Below are positions 7,924 to 16,778 of a stretch of DNA of 56,917 nt, piece after piece. This DNA comes from UBA2210 sp036825195 (lineage in GTDB: Bacteria > Desulfobacterota > Syntrophia > Syntrophales > UBA2210), in the NCBI GenBank assembly GCA_036825195.1, contig DAISYQ010000023.1, forward strand, positions 1-56,917, written 5' to 3'. Positions within the stretch are counted from its first letter, which is position 1. Each line of letters begins with the position of its first letter. The notes beneath the pieces are model-generated. The model made no database searches, was not told where the DNA came from, and worked only from the letters and a program-made list of their open reading frames with translations. The translations under genes were made by a program, and so were the position numbers.

Positions 7924-9012
7924 TCAATCCCTTTTCTTCAGATAGGTTACCATATCATCACCTTTTCTGCAGATCCGTTCAAACTTCAGCCCTATGGAAT
8001 CGTCTATCAGCGATATCCCCAGATCACCCACCGCTTCTATCCCTCTTCCCACTATTCTGGGAGCGGTGATAACGATCATCCGGTCAAAGAGCCCCTCTTT
8101 CAAAAAGGAAGTGATGATCCCTGCCCCTCCCTCGACAAGCAGCGAGGATATCTGCCGCTTTCCGAGCTCTGCCAGAAGCTTTTTCAGATTCAGACCACCA
8201 TTGCTCTTCTCTTCGATCACCAGTGTTTCTATCCCTCTCTCTTCCAGCATGGCACGTCTTTTTCTTCCGCTCACGGGTCCTGTGATAATCACTGCCTTCG
8301 CAGCATCCTGATTGCCGAGTACCTGCGCACCAAGCGGTATTTTCAATGTGGAATCGGCAACTACTCTCAGGGGATTTCTTCCCCTGACGAGACGAACCCG
8401 GAGGTCTGGATCATCCGCTATAACGGTCCCTATTCCGACCAGAACCGCGTCATGGAGGCTCCTCAATCTGTGGGCGAATCTGAGGGAAGGTTTCGAGCTG
8501 ATCCACTGAGAGTGCCCTGTAAATGAAGCAATCCTTCCGTCGAGGGTCTGTGCGTATTTCAGCGTAACAAAGGGCATACCGGTTTTCATGAACGTGAAAA
8601 ATTTCTCATTCAATTTCTCACACTCGTTTGCCAGCACTCCCACCTGCGTCTCTATACCGTGGTCATGCAATAGCGCAATTCCCCTCCCGGAGACAAGCGG
8701 GTTGGGGTCGACGGTTCCTATGACCACCCGTGCCGCCTTTGTCTCTATAATCTTATCGACACAGGGAGGAGTTTTTCCATGGTGGGAACAGGGTTCCAGG
8801 GTGACATAAAAGGTGGCTCCCTCAATGGGTTCGGACACGGCATTGATCGCGTTGATCTCTGCGTGAGCCTCTCCGTATCTCCTGTGATATCCGGTCCCTA
8901 TTACTCGTTCATCCCGAACAATCACAGCACCTACCATGGGATTGGGGCTCGTCCATCCCTCACCCCTGCGTGCAAGTTTCAGGGCCATATCCATATACTG
9001 TTCATCTGTCAT
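7924..9012 (-). CDS. ribD: Bifunctional riboflavin biosynthesis deaminase/reductase
   Basis: The N-terminal domain is a zinc deaminase with H50-A-E52 and C75...C84 (PCSHHGKTPPC), removing the amino group from the diaminopyrimidine intermediate. The C-terminal domain is the NADPH-dependent reductase (DGRIA, then DAVLVGIGTVIADDP, then LLVEGGAGIITSFL). It is 362 residues long, normal for RibD. ATG 9012 is chosen because the family N-terminus MTDEQYMDMALKLA starts there; the 32 upstream residues are not family-like. No FMN riboswitch was recognised in the leader and no other rib gene is adjacent. A NusG paralogue follows one base after the stop. Confidence 0.95.
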   Translation of the reverse strand: MTDEQYMDMALKLARRGEGWTSPNPMVGAVIVRDERVIGTGYHRRYGEAHAEINAINAVSEPIEGATFYVTLEPCSHHGKTPPCVDKIIETKAARVVIGTVDPNPLVSGRGIALLHDHGIETQVGVLANECEKLNEKFFTFMKTGMPFVTLKYAQTLDGRIASFTGHSQWISSKPSLRFAHRLRSLHDAVLVGIGTVIADDPDLRVRLVRGRNPLRVVADSTLKIPLGAQVLGNQDAAKAVIITGPVSGRKRRAMLEERGIETLVIEEKSNGGLNLKKLLAELGKRQISSLLVEGGAGIITSFLKEGLFDRMIVITAPRIVGRGIEAVGDLGISLIDDSIGLKFERICRKGDDMVTYLKKRD

Positions 9013-9194
9013 GATTCCACATCCAAAATACAATGTACATAAAAAGACATAAAAGAAATTATATACTATACGGCACGCATCCTGTAAAGAAAAGGAACTC
9101 GTTCCCATCGGATTATCCGGTTGTCATGATTCCCTTAAATATGGTATGAGACGTCTGACAATACAAATGATTGTATCTGAGAAAGGAGACATAC

Positions 9195-9923
9195 ATGAAG
9201 GGAGTTGTTCTCGCGGGTGGTCTCGGCACCAGGATGCACCCGCTCACGAAAGTTACCAACAAGCACCTGCTTCCGATCTATGACAAGCCCATGATCTATT
9301 ACCCGATCACCACACTGGTGAATGCCGGCATAGATGAGATACTGATCGTAACAGGAGGGAACAATGCGGGTGACTTCCTGAAACTGTTGGGGAACGGCAA
9401 GCAGTTTGGCCTTAAACACCTGAACTATACTTATCAGGAGGGGGAAGGGGGCATAGCGGCCGCTTTGAGCCTTGCGGAATTCTTCGCAGATAACGATAAG
9501 ATCGTCGTCATCCTTGGAGACAACATCATTGAAAAGAATATACGGGGAGCTGTTGTGGACTTCAGAAAGCAGAAAGAGGGAGCCAAGGTGTTGCTCAAAG
9601 AGGTTCACGACCCGCAACGGTTCGGCGTCCCTACATTCGATAACGGCAGAATAGTCGAAATCAAGGAAAAGCCCTCAAACCCCGCGTCGTCATATGCGGT
9701 TATCGGCATCTACATGTACGACAACACGGTCTTCGATTTCATCAAGACCCTGAAGCCATCGGCACGGGGCGAGTTGGAGATAACCGACGTGAACAATCAT
9801 TTCATCGGTAAAGGGACCATTACCCATGACATTCTGGACGGTTGGTGGACTGATGCAGGGACCTTTGAATCCCTCCGGTACGCGGGGAATATGGTCGCAA
9901 CGACCGGTGCCAACAAGGTGTAA
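9195..9923 (+). CDS. Sugar-1-phosphate nucleotidylyltransferase (glucose-1-phosphate thymidylyltransferase-like)
   Basis: The protein starts MKGVVLAGGLGTRMHPLT, the nucleotide-binding loop of RmlA-type enzymes, followed by NKHLLPIYDKPMIYYPI. The middle carries VVILGDNI (metal Asp), and the end carries GWWTDAGTFESL. It makes dTDP-glucose (or a related NDP-sugar) from dTTP and glucose-1-phosphate. At 242 residues it is the short form, lacking the C-terminal extension of standard RmlA. ATG 9195 is set by GAAAGGAGAC 7 bases upstream. The RmlC-like gene follows 60 bases later in the same direction, so both probably supply a dTDP-deoxysugar. Confidence 0.88.
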   Translation: MKGVVLAGGLGTRMHPLTKVTNKHLLPIYDKPMIYYPITTLVNAGIDEILIVTGGNNAGDFLKLLGNGKQFGLKHLNYTYQEGEGGIAAALSLAEFFADNDKIVVILGDNIIEKNIRGAVVDFRKQKEGAKVLLKEVHDPQRFGVPTFDNGRIVEIKEKPSNPASSYAVIGIYMYDNTVFDFIKTLKPSARGELEITDVNNHFIGKGTITHDILDGWWTDAGTFESLRYAGNMVATTGANKV

Positions 9924-9983
9924 AGGACGTATAAAAACATATCATCCCAATGGATCGGGATCTGACAGATAGAGGATAACCGT

Positions 9984-10439
9984 ATGATCAAAGGGGTACA
10001 AATCAAAACGTTAAGAGTAATACCGGACGAACGCGGAAGATTAATGGAGATACTCCGGCGCGACGATGCAATGTTCGAAGCATTCGGGCAGGTGTATATG
10101 ACGACCGCCTACCACGGCGTTGTGAAGGGGTGGCACTACCATAAGAAACAGTCCGACAACATGGCAGTGGTGAAGGGTACGATGAAGATCGTCCTCTACG
10201 ATGGGAGAGAAGACTCCCCCACATACGGAGAGGTGGATGAATTCTTTGCCGGAGAGCACAACCCCATCCTGATTCACATACCGCCTTATGTCTATCACGG
10301 ATTCAAGTGCGTCTCACAGGAAGAGGCCATCGTTGTCAATACACCCACACATGTTTACGACTACGCCCAGCCGGATGAATTCCGCGTGCACCCCCACGAA
10401 AACGAGATACCCTACGATTGGGGACGAAGGGACGGATAA
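9984..10439 (+). CDS. dTDP-4-dehydrorhamnose 3,5-epimerase-family cupin
   Basis: This 151-residue cupin resembles RmlC: DERGRLMEILRRDD near the start, VVKGWHYHKKQSDN with the active-site-region histidines, GTMKIVLYDGR, and HIPPYVYHGFKC. It is shorter than standard RmlC (about 180-190 residues) and ends in the YDWGRRDG tail seen in family members that act on dTDP-4-keto sugars. It follows the thymidylyltransferase-like gene. Whether it is a true 3,5-epimerase, a 3-epimerase or a ketoisomerase cannot be settled from the sequence. It is a cytoplasmic step of deoxysugar synthesis. Confidence 0.8.
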   Translation: MIKGVQIKTLRVIPDERGRLMEILRRDDAMFEAFGQVYMTTAYHGVVKGWHYHKKQSDNMAVVKGTMKIVLYDGREDSPTYGEVDEFFAGEHNPILIHIPPYVYHGFKCVSQEEAIVVNTPTHVYDYAQPDEFRVHPHENEIPYDWGRRDG

Positions 10440-10782
10440 ACAAGACATCTGGTACTGCGTTATTGTGCTTCCTTGATACACCTCAAAAACGGCTTACTAT
10501 TCGGAATACGGAAATCCAAGGGACAGTCACGGTCATGATCATCCTGAAACGGAACCGTATCCTCAGGAGATATCCGTACTGTGAACCATCCTGTGGATTT
10601 TGAAGACCTACCAAAGAACAATTCATGTCGTTCGGAGATACTATCACCCCCTCCCCCAGATCCTTAAATCTTACGGATACCGCAGAGTCTCTCTGACCTT
10701 GATCATGGAGGTGAACGACAGCGCTGTACTTGACGGTACCGGTGGGGCGACAAAGACAAAAACAGTGCCGAGTGTCGACTTC
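10440..10782. other. 343-base gap between convergent sugar and apbE genes
   Basis: The two flanking genes converge here. I see no clear terminator, gene or repeat. A plus-strand open frame at 10600-10905 runs into apbE on the other strand and is not credible. Confidence 0.5.
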
Positions 10783-11817
10783 TTACGGGGTATCGGGGGT
10801 GATACAATCGGCAAAGGACGCAACTCTTCCGCCTTCCAATATATGACCCTTTTCATCGATCATTATAAAGGCTACATCCTTGTGTGTGTTAATAAGTTCC
10901 AATGATTTATCGTAACCCAGCAGAAAAAACGACGTGGCGTAGGCATCCGCTACGGTGGCGTCCTTCGCAAATACCGTCACGCTCTTTGTGCCCGTTCCGG
11001 GATACCCCGTTCTTGGATCGATTATATGATGGTATTTTCGTCCTTTGAACATGAAAAACCGTTCGTAGTCTCCACTCGTAACGACGGCACAATCGGATTT
11101 GATCTTCAGTCTAAGAAGAACATCGGCATTCTTGTCAGGGTCTTGTATGCCGCAACTCCAGGGCTCTCCGTCTCTGTTTCCTGAAAAATAGAGATCACCA
11201 CCGGCATTAACAATAAAGTTCGTTATTCCGGCTTCAACGATTTTTTCCGCCGCCCTGCTTACGGCATACCCCTTGGCTATTGCACCGAGGCCGATCGCCA
11301 TACCCGGCTTTTTCAAATAGATTGTCTTTCGAACCGGATCCAGGAGGATATTTGTATAATTAACAAGATCGAGCAGTTCCTTAATCTGAGCATCATCCGG
11401 AGGTTCTTTCCTGTTCATCACATCCCAGAGCCTCCCAAGGGGCTTGAAGCTGATATCAAACACACCACCTGTCTGTTCGGATATTGTGAACGACTTTTCT
11501 ATGACATCAAGGATTTCATCGGTAACGGTCACGGGCCTCACCCCCGCATACCGTGCGGCAAGGGCAATCGGACTGTCCGGGACTCGTTCGCTCATCTGTT
11601 GTTCCAGACGTTTCACCTCTGCAAAGGCGCTTTCAATTGCCGCAACAGCCTTTTCCTGAGACAATCCCCTTTTTAAGACCGTTAGTTCAAAAAGGGTCCC
11701 CATGAGGACCCTTTGCTGTTTGTATACAGGTGTATTGTGCCCCTTATCGTAGCGAATAAGGGAAAAGAGAGAAACGGCAATGAGCAGGATTATACATAGT
11801 AAAACAAAACGTTTCAT
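10783..11817 (-). CDS. apbE: FAD:protein FMN transferase
   Basis: ApbE attaches FMN through a phosphoester bond to Thr/Ser of RnfD, RnfG and NqrB/C outside the cytoplasmic membrane. The 344-residue protein has an N-terminal hydrophobic anchor (residues 4-21) without a lipobox Cys. It has MGTLFELTV, the FDISFKPLGRLWD stretch, the GLGAIAKGYAVSRAAE motif that binds FAD and Mg, FIVNAGGDLYFSG, and HHIIDPRTGYPG. It starts 7 bases after the rnfA stop and is clearly the last gene of the rnf operon, which fits its role in maturing RnfD and RnfG. Confidence 0.95.
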   Translation of the reverse strand: MKRFVLLCIILLIAVSLFSLIRYDKGHNTPVYKQQRVLMGTLFELTVLKRGLSQEKAVAAIESAFAEVKRLEQQMSERVPDSPIALAARYAGVRPVTVTDEILDVIEKSFTISEQTGGVFDISFKPLGRLWDVMNRKEPPDDAQIKELLDLVNYTNILLDPVRKTIYLKKPGMAIGLGAIAKGYAVSRAAEKIVEAGITNFIVNAGGDLYFSGNRDGEPWSCGIQDPDKNADVLLRLKIKSDCAVVTSGDYERFFMFKGRKYHHIIDPRTGYPGTGTKSVTVFAKDATVADAYATSFFLLGYDKSLELINTHKDVAFIMIDEKGHILEGGRVASFADCITPDTP

Positions 11818-11823
11818 CTGACA

Positions 11824-12399
11824 CTATACGAGGCCAGAAAAACCCATAAATGCCAAGGACAAGATAGCGGCGGTGATGAACGTAATGGGAACACCCGCAA
11901 AAGCACCGGGTATGTCCGCTTCTTCCAACTTCTCGCGTATTCCGGCAAAGATGATTATGGCAAGGCTAAATCCCAAAGCGGAACAGAACCCGAAAACAAG
12001 GGCCGTCACGAATGAATAGTTGTGCTGTATGACGAGAAGCGCTACCCCGAGGATCGAACAGTTTGTGGTGATCAGGGGGAGATATATGCCCAAAGCACTG
12101 TACAGGGGCTTACTCACCTTTTTCATCACCAGTTCAACGATCTGCACGAGTGACGCAATAACGAGTATAAAGATAACCGTAATCATGAATTCCATCTGAA
12201 AAGGTACCAGTACGGTATAATACAGGATATACGTAATGGGAGTGGCAAGGCTCATGACAAAGGTTACACCAAACCCCATGCCCACTGCGGTGCTGATCTT
12301 TTTCGAGACCCCTATGACCGGACAAATACCTAAAAATTGTGCTAAAACGACATTATTTACAAAGATCGCACCGACCATCACAGCCAAGATTTCTTTCAT
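11824..12399 (-). CDS. rnfA: Rnf complex subunit A
   Basis: RnfA is an integral membrane subunit of the ferredoxin:NAD+ oxidoreductase; with RnfE it forms the core that holds a 2Fe-2S centre in the membrane. The 191-residue protein has about six hydrophobic helices and the NNVVLAQFLGICPVIG motif with its conserved Cys, plus TNCSILGVAL in the second half. ATG 12399 is chosen for the family start MKEILAVMVGAIFVNN and a GGAGGTG ribosome-binding site 6 bases upstream. It overlaps the end of rnfE by 47 bases. Confidence 0.95.
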   Translation of the reverse strand: MKEILAVMVGAIFVNNVVLAQFLGICPVIGVSKKISTAVGMGFGVTFVMSLATPITYILYYTVLVPFQMEFMITVIFILVIASLVQIVELVMKKVSKPLYSALGIYLPLITTNCSILGVALLVIQHNYSFVTALVFGFCSALGFSLAIIIFAGIREKLEEADIPGAFAGVPITFITAAILSLAFMGFSGLV

Positions 12400-13012
12400 C
12401 TTGAGCACCTCCATTTGCAACTTTTCCTCGTTTTTCAATTACAACCACTGTTGCTATCATCAACCCCAGAGTTAAAAACGCACCCGGAGGCAACACAAAA
12501 AGCAAGATCGGGGGAATCTGATCGGAAACTATCGATATCCCGAATATTGACCAATTTCCTAAAATCTCTCGTATGGAAGACAGGATAACCAGTGACAGGG
12601 TAAATCCCAGACCCATCCCCAAAGCGTCCAGAATGGAATAGAACAGACCGTTCTTACTTGCAAAAGCCTCCGCCCTGCCGAGAATAATACAATTCACAAC
12701 AATCAGCGGGATAAAAATCCCAAGCGATTTATTCAGCTCAGGGAAAAAAGCGCGGATAAGCAGGTCGACAATGGTCACGAATGTGGCAATAACAACAATA
12801 AAACACGGTATCCTGACCTTATCCGGAATAAACGACGAAATCAGAGAGATGACGATATTCGACCAGAATAAAACAAATAATGTCGCCAGACCCATCCCTA
12901 CGCCGTTCACCGCCGTTGTGGTTACCGCCAAGACCGGGCAGAATCCCAGTAACAATCTTAACACCGGGTTTTCCCTGATAATACCCTTCGAAAATACATT
13001 AAAAGCGTTCAT
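12353..13012 (-). CDS. rnfE: Rnf complex subunit E
   Basis: RnfE is paralogous to RnfA and shares its membrane topology. Conserved pieces are FSKGIIRENPVLRLLLGFCPVLAV near the start and IVVNCIILGRAEAFA, with a Cys in each, which supply ligands to the membrane 2Fe-2S centre. It is 219 residues from ATG 13012; an in-frame TTG at 13018 is less likely. The C-terminal 15 codons overlap rnfA. A gap of 118 bases separates it from rnfG, larger than elsewhere in the operon, holding only a small ACATC-GATGT hairpin. Confidence 0.95.
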   Translation of the reverse strand: MNAFNVFSKGIIRENPVLRLLLGFCPVLAVTTTAVNGVGMGLATLFVLFWSNIVISLISSFIPDKVRIPCFIVVIATFVTIVDLLIRAFFPELNKSLGIFIPLIVVNCIILGRAEAFASKNGLFYSILDALGMGLGFTLSLVILSSIREILGNWSIFGISIVSDQIPPILLFVLPPGAFLTLGLMIATVVVIEKRGKVANGGAQDERNLGCDGRCDLCK

Positions 13013-13130
13013 TATCAATCTACCTTTTTTAGTACGACGTTATCTGATAGTTTGTACCTTGATTAATTGTTGCCCACATCAAAGATGTACCATTTCTAAC
13101 ACTATAAAGATCCGGGTCCAACCGACCGAA

Positions 13131-13664
13131 TCATTTGTATTTCTTTTCATACAGATTCAATCCTCTGACCAGCGCGTCTATGATAGCCCGCGAAGAAATC
13201 GTGGCAGCGGTAATTGCGTCAACATCGCCCTGATCTTTCTTTACCTTCCACACAAATCCCGGAGCCATTGATTTTCCCTTAAACTGCTCCTTGAATTTCG
13301 GACTTGACAGCTTGCTCCCCAATCCTGGAGTTTCTTTTGTATACACAACCTTGTAGTTGTATATTGTTCCCTCCGGCGACACCGCCAGCAATACGTTTAT
13401 TCTTCCGCTGTACCCCAAGTTTGTAAAGGTCTCGATTCCGACACCTTTCAGTGTGCCGCTGCCATCCAACAGTTCGTAATATACCGTTTCGTTTTCTTCA
13501 CTGATCTTTACCGTTTCAACTTTGAATGGAAATATCTCAGCCAACGCATCCATTTTCAGTTGTTTTTCCGCCCCCTTAATAGGCTCTATCGTGAGTTGAT
13601 TCACACCTGCCAGAAGGGTAGCGGCGACCAGACATATCAGACTCAAAACCACAACAGGTCTCAT
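13131..13664 (-). CDS. rnfG: Rnf complex subunit G, FMN-binding
   Basis: RnfG is a membrane-anchored extracytoplasmic subunit carrying covalent FMN. A single N-terminal helix (residues 3-20) precedes a soluble FMN-binding domain. The flavinylation motif is DAITAATISSRA near the C-terminus, with T155 as the expected FMN-bound residue. ETPGLGSKLS is a conserved loop of the domain. At 177 residues it is of normal length. Its ATG overlaps the rnfD stop by 4 bases (ATGA), showing translational coupling. Confidence 0.95.
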   Translation of the reverse strand: MRPVVVLSLICLVAATLLAGVNQLTIEPIKGAEKQLKMDALAEIFPFKVETVKISEENETVYYELLDGSGTLKGVGIETFTNLGYSGRINVLLAVSPEGTIYNYKVVYTKETPGLGSKLSSPKFKEQFKGKSMAPGFVWKVKKDQGDVDAITAATISSRAIIDALVRGLNLYEKKYK

Positions 13665-14632
13665 TTTACAGCCTCTCTTCGTTTTGTCATGCTATATAAA
13701 TCCCACCTATCCAGCAATGGAACAAACGCATTCATAATCAATATCGCAAAGGAAACCCCTTCCGGGTAGCCTCCAAAGAGGCGTATAATCCCCGTTAATA
13801 GACCGCAGCAGAAGGCGAAGATAATCTGCCCTCGGACCATCATGGGAGACGTCACCATATCCGTTGCCATGAAAAACGCACCGAGCATCAGTCCGCCGCT
13901 CATTAGATGAAAAATAGGGGAAGCATACTGGGTGGGGTCAATCAGATAAAAGATACCGGTAAATGCGAAGGTTGTACCGATAAATATGAGGGGAATCTTC
14001 AGGAAAATATATCCTCGTATCGCAAGAAGCGCAGCCCCGATCAAGATTGCCAACGCGGACGTCTCACCCATACTGCCGCCGATTTCTCCAAAGAAAAGCT
14101 TCCAGAATGTTATATCGGCTATGGCAGCAACACCCTCGGTTTTGAGTATTCCGAGAGGCGAAGCGGCGGTTATCACATCAACCGCGTGTGGAACGGGCCA
14201 CGCCGTCATCGCGACAGGGAAAGAAATCAGGAGAAACACACGTCCCACAAGGGCGGGGTTGAAGATATTAAAACCAAGTCCGCCAAAGAGTTCCTTTGTA
14301 ATGATAATAGCAACAACAGACCCCAACACGACCATCAACAAAGGCAACCCGGACGGCACATTCAGGGCAAGGAGAATCCCGGTTACAACGGCACTTCCAT
14401 TGAAACAGGTCAGTTCCTTCTTTCTGATTTTGTTGACAATAAATTCAGATGCCATACAGGTTAAGACGGCTACGATTACAACAGACAACGCTCGAAATCC
14501 GAAATAGTATACCGATGTTATGATTGAAGGTATCAATGCAATCACAACGGTATACATGATCTTTTCGATACTGTTTTCGGTACGTATATGAGGAGCATAA
14601 GAAACAATCAACGGCCTTGTTTGAGCATCCAT
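13661..14632 (-). CDS. rnfD: Rnf complex subunit D
   Basis: RnfD is a polytopic membrane subunit with covalent FMN that passes electrons across the complex and takes part in ion pumping. The 323-residue protein has many hydrophobic helices and the conserved GGLGFNIFNPALVGR segment. The flavinylation motif reads DVITAASPLG (residues 152-161), so the residue at the usual Thr position is S158. ATG 14632 is preferred to the TTG at 14638 that directly abuts the rnfC stop. The gene overlaps rnfG by 4 bases. Confidence 0.93.
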   Translation of the reverse strand: MDAQTRPLIVSYAPHIRTENSIEKIMYTVVIALIPSIITSVYYFGFRALSVVIVAVLTCMASEFIVNKIRKKELTCFNGSAVVTGILLALNVPSGLPLLMVVLGSVVAIIITKELFGGLGFNIFNPALVGRVFLLISFPVAMTAWPVPHAVDVITAASPLGILKTEGVAAIADITFWKLFFGEIGGSMGETSALAILIGAALLAIRGYIFLKIPLIFIGTTFAFTGIFYLIDPTQYASPIFHLMSGGLMLGAFFMATDMVTSPMMVRGQIIFAFCCGLLTGIIRLFGGYPEGVSFAILIMNAFVPLLDRWDLYSMTKRREAVK

Positions 14633-14638
14633 TACCAA

Positions 14639-15952
14639 CTACCCCTTTCGCCTGGCATTCATTGCCTTGGCGTATTTAATCCAGTGTACAATATCTCTTC
14701 TGGCAGGACATACAAAGGTACAACTTCCGCACTCCATACAGTCATTTAACATATTCACGGGTATTTCATCAGTACGACGATTCTGTGCCAGATCAACAAA
14801 TCTCCACGGTTGCAGCCCTTGGGGACACACATCAACACATTTCCCGCACCGGATACACGCCATTTCCCGTAGACGGTCAAGCTCTTTGTTGTTGATCAGC
14901 AGTATGCCCGACGTAGTCTTGGTAATAGGCACGTCCAGAGTAAACTGTGACTTGCCCATCATCGGACCGCCGACAATGAGTTGATTGATCTCCTCCTTCA
15001 GACCGCCACAATATTCCACAATATCCGTGATCTTGGTTCCTATTGTGGCTCGCAGGTTTTTTGCGTTTTTTATACTCATCCCGGATACGGACAGTACCCT
15101 CTCAATGAGGGGCTTGTTCTTTGCGACGGCCTCATAGATCGCATAGATAGTCGCCGTGTTATGGACCAGACAACCGGCATCAAAGGGTAGCTGTCCCACC
15201 GTAAGGGTTCTTCCCGTCAACGCATTAATGAGTTGTTTTTCAGATCCCTGGGGATACTTGGTCTTCAGAGAAACCACCTCGAAAGGCGTTCCTTTCGAAC
15301 GCTCTTTCATTATCCTGATTGCCCTGGGTTTGTTCTGTTCAATCCCGATGTAAACCTTGAGATCTTCACCAAAGAGGGATGCTACGATCTCCAAACCCTT
15401 TATGACCCTTTCCGGTTCTTCCATCAACAACCGATAATCAGGCGTCAGGAACGGTTCGCACTCCGCACCGTTCAAAATCAGGGTGTCGATCTTCTTGTCC
15501 TTCGGCGGGTTCAGTTTGACATGAGACGGGAAGCCCGCGCCACCCATACCGACTATGCCTGCATCCTGGATCTTACGCAGTTTTTCTTCTCGCGGAAACG
15601 AAGCATACTCGATGTCAATATTCATGCCTTCGGCCCACTCTTCCTGGCCGTCCGCCTCTATAATGATCGCCTGCGAATACTGACCTGCCGGGTTGGGAGA
15701 TCGCTCATCAACTGAAGTTATCTTTCCGCTTGTCGGCGCGTGGACATGGGCGCTGATAAACCCATCGGCCTCGGCTATCAGCTGCCCCTTCTTAACCGAT
15801 TCACCCTTCTGAACGATGGGTTTCGCAGGTTTTCCCAGATGCTGAGACAAAAGCACCGTCAGCACATGAGGCGTCGGCAACGTCTCAATGGGAACATCGG
15901 CAGTAATTTTATTCTCCGGTGGATGAATCCCACCTTTCTTGAATGTCCTCAT
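14639..15952 (-). CDS. rnfC: Rnf complex subunit C, NADH-binding iron-sulfur protein
   Basis: RnfC is the peripheral cytoplasmic subunit that exchanges electrons with NAD(H) through FMN and two 4Fe-4S clusters. The 437-residue protein begins MRTFKKGGIHPPENK, the family start. It carries the VGMGGAGFPSHVK nucleotide-binding loop and NGAECEPFLTPDYRL. Two 4Fe-4S motifs lie near the C-terminus (CIRCGKCVDVCPQGL and CMECGSCTFVCP). ATG 15952 is used; the upstream 17 residues overlap rnfB and are not family-like. It lies 13 bases downstream of the rnfB stop. Confidence 0.95.
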   Translation of the reverse strand: MRTFKKGGIHPPENKITADVPIETLPTPHVLTVLLSQHLGKPAKPIVQKGESVKKGQLIAEADGFISAHVHAPTSGKITSVDERSPNPAGQYSQAIIIEADGQEEWAEGMNIDIEYASFPREEKLRKIQDAGIVGMGGAGFPSHVKLNPPKDKKIDTLILNGAECEPFLTPDYRLLMEEPERVIKGLEIVASLFGEDLKVYIGIEQNKPRAIRIMKERSKGTPFEVVSLKTKYPQGSEKQLINALTGRTLTVGQLPFDAGCLVHNTATIYAIYEAVAKNKPLIERVLSVSGMSIKNAKNLRATIGTKITDIVEYCGGLKEEINQLIVGGPMMGKSQFTLDVPITKTTSGILLINNKELDRLREMACIRCGKCVDVCPQGLQPWRFVDLAQNRRTDEIPVNMLNDCMECGSCTFVCPARRDIVHWIKYAKAMNARRKG

Positions 15953-15965
15953 ATAGTTTCCCTTG

Positions 15966-16778
15966 CTAGTATCTGATGTTGTCCTCCTTAAGGACAATGG
16001 CATGAGTCGGACACGCCTCTATGCACGCACCGCAAGATGTGCATATGCTCTGATCAATGACAGCGCAGAAATTATCAACCGTTATGGCTTCAGCAGGACA
16101 GGCCTTCTCGCACTTCTTGCATCCAATGCAGCCAACTTCGCAATATTTCTTAGTGGCGGCGCCCTTATCGGTAGAACGGCACGCGACAAGATACCGATTC
16201 GGTTTCTTTTCCTGCAGTTCTAAGACATTCACCGGGCATTCTTTTATGCATAATCCACAACCAACACAATTCTCTTCAATGATTTCAACGATACCGTCCA
16301 CGATCCGCATGGCATCGTAGGTGCAGGCCGATAGACATGATCCCAGTCCCAGACAGGCATAGGGGCATACTTTCGTACCATGAAACGCCTGTTTCGCAGC
16401 CCAGCAGTCCATAATTCCATGATATTCCGCCGTCTGCTTTGCAACCGCCGTCGTTCCCTGACACTTTACCGTACATATGACCGGTTTCATCCCCGACAGC
16501 TCCATCCCCAATATTGCCCCTATCTGCTCTGTACCGTCTGCGCTGAGAGCGGGACATGCCAGATTTGGATCTCTGGTGGCAACCAAAGTAACGGCAAACT
16601 GTGAACACCCCGCCTGTCCGCACGCGCCACAATTCGCGCCCGGCAACAATTTTACAACGGCTTCAACAAGGGGATCTTCATCGACATGAAACTTTTTTGA
16701 TACCAGGACAATACTTATTCCAAGAACCAGTGCCGTAACCGTCAAGGTAATGACTGGAATAAAAATTGAATTCAGCAT
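15966..16778 (-). CDS. rnfB: Rnf complex subunit B, multi-cluster ferredoxin subunit
   Basis: RnfB is the entry point for electrons from reduced ferredoxin. The 270-residue chain has one N-terminal membrane helix (about 6-26). Next comes the Fe-S domain GANCGACGQAGCSQFAV with a later Cys in NLACPAL. Several ferredoxin-type 4Fe-4S motifs follow: CLGLGSCLSACTYDAM, CVGCGLCIKECPVN, CIGCKKCEKACPAEAI and CTSCGACIEACPTHAI. It is the first gene of the operon, in the order B-C-D-G-E-A that is common in deltaproteobacteria. No strong promoter was recognised upstream. Confidence 0.95.
   Translation of the reverse strand: MLNSIFIPVITLTVTALVLGISIVLVSKKFHVDEDPLVEAVVKLLPGANCGACGQAGCSQFAVTLVATRDPNLACPALSADGTEQIGAILGMELSGMKPVICTVKCQGTTAVAKQTAEYHGIMDCWAAKQAFHGTKVCPYACLGLGSCLSACTYDAMRIVDGIVEIIEENCVGCGLCIKECPVNVLELQEKKPNRYLVACRSTDKGAATKKYCEVGCIGCKKCEKACPAEAITVDNFCAVIDQSICTSCGACIEACPTHAIVLKEDNIRY

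Noticed and set aside
9013..9170. FMN riboswitch in front of ribD
   Set aside because: None of the conserved RFN-element segments could be found in the leader on the minus strand.
10600..10905. 101-codon plus-strand frame overlapping the apbE end
   Set aside because: It runs antisense into a conserved gene, and its first half has no ribosome-binding site or motif.
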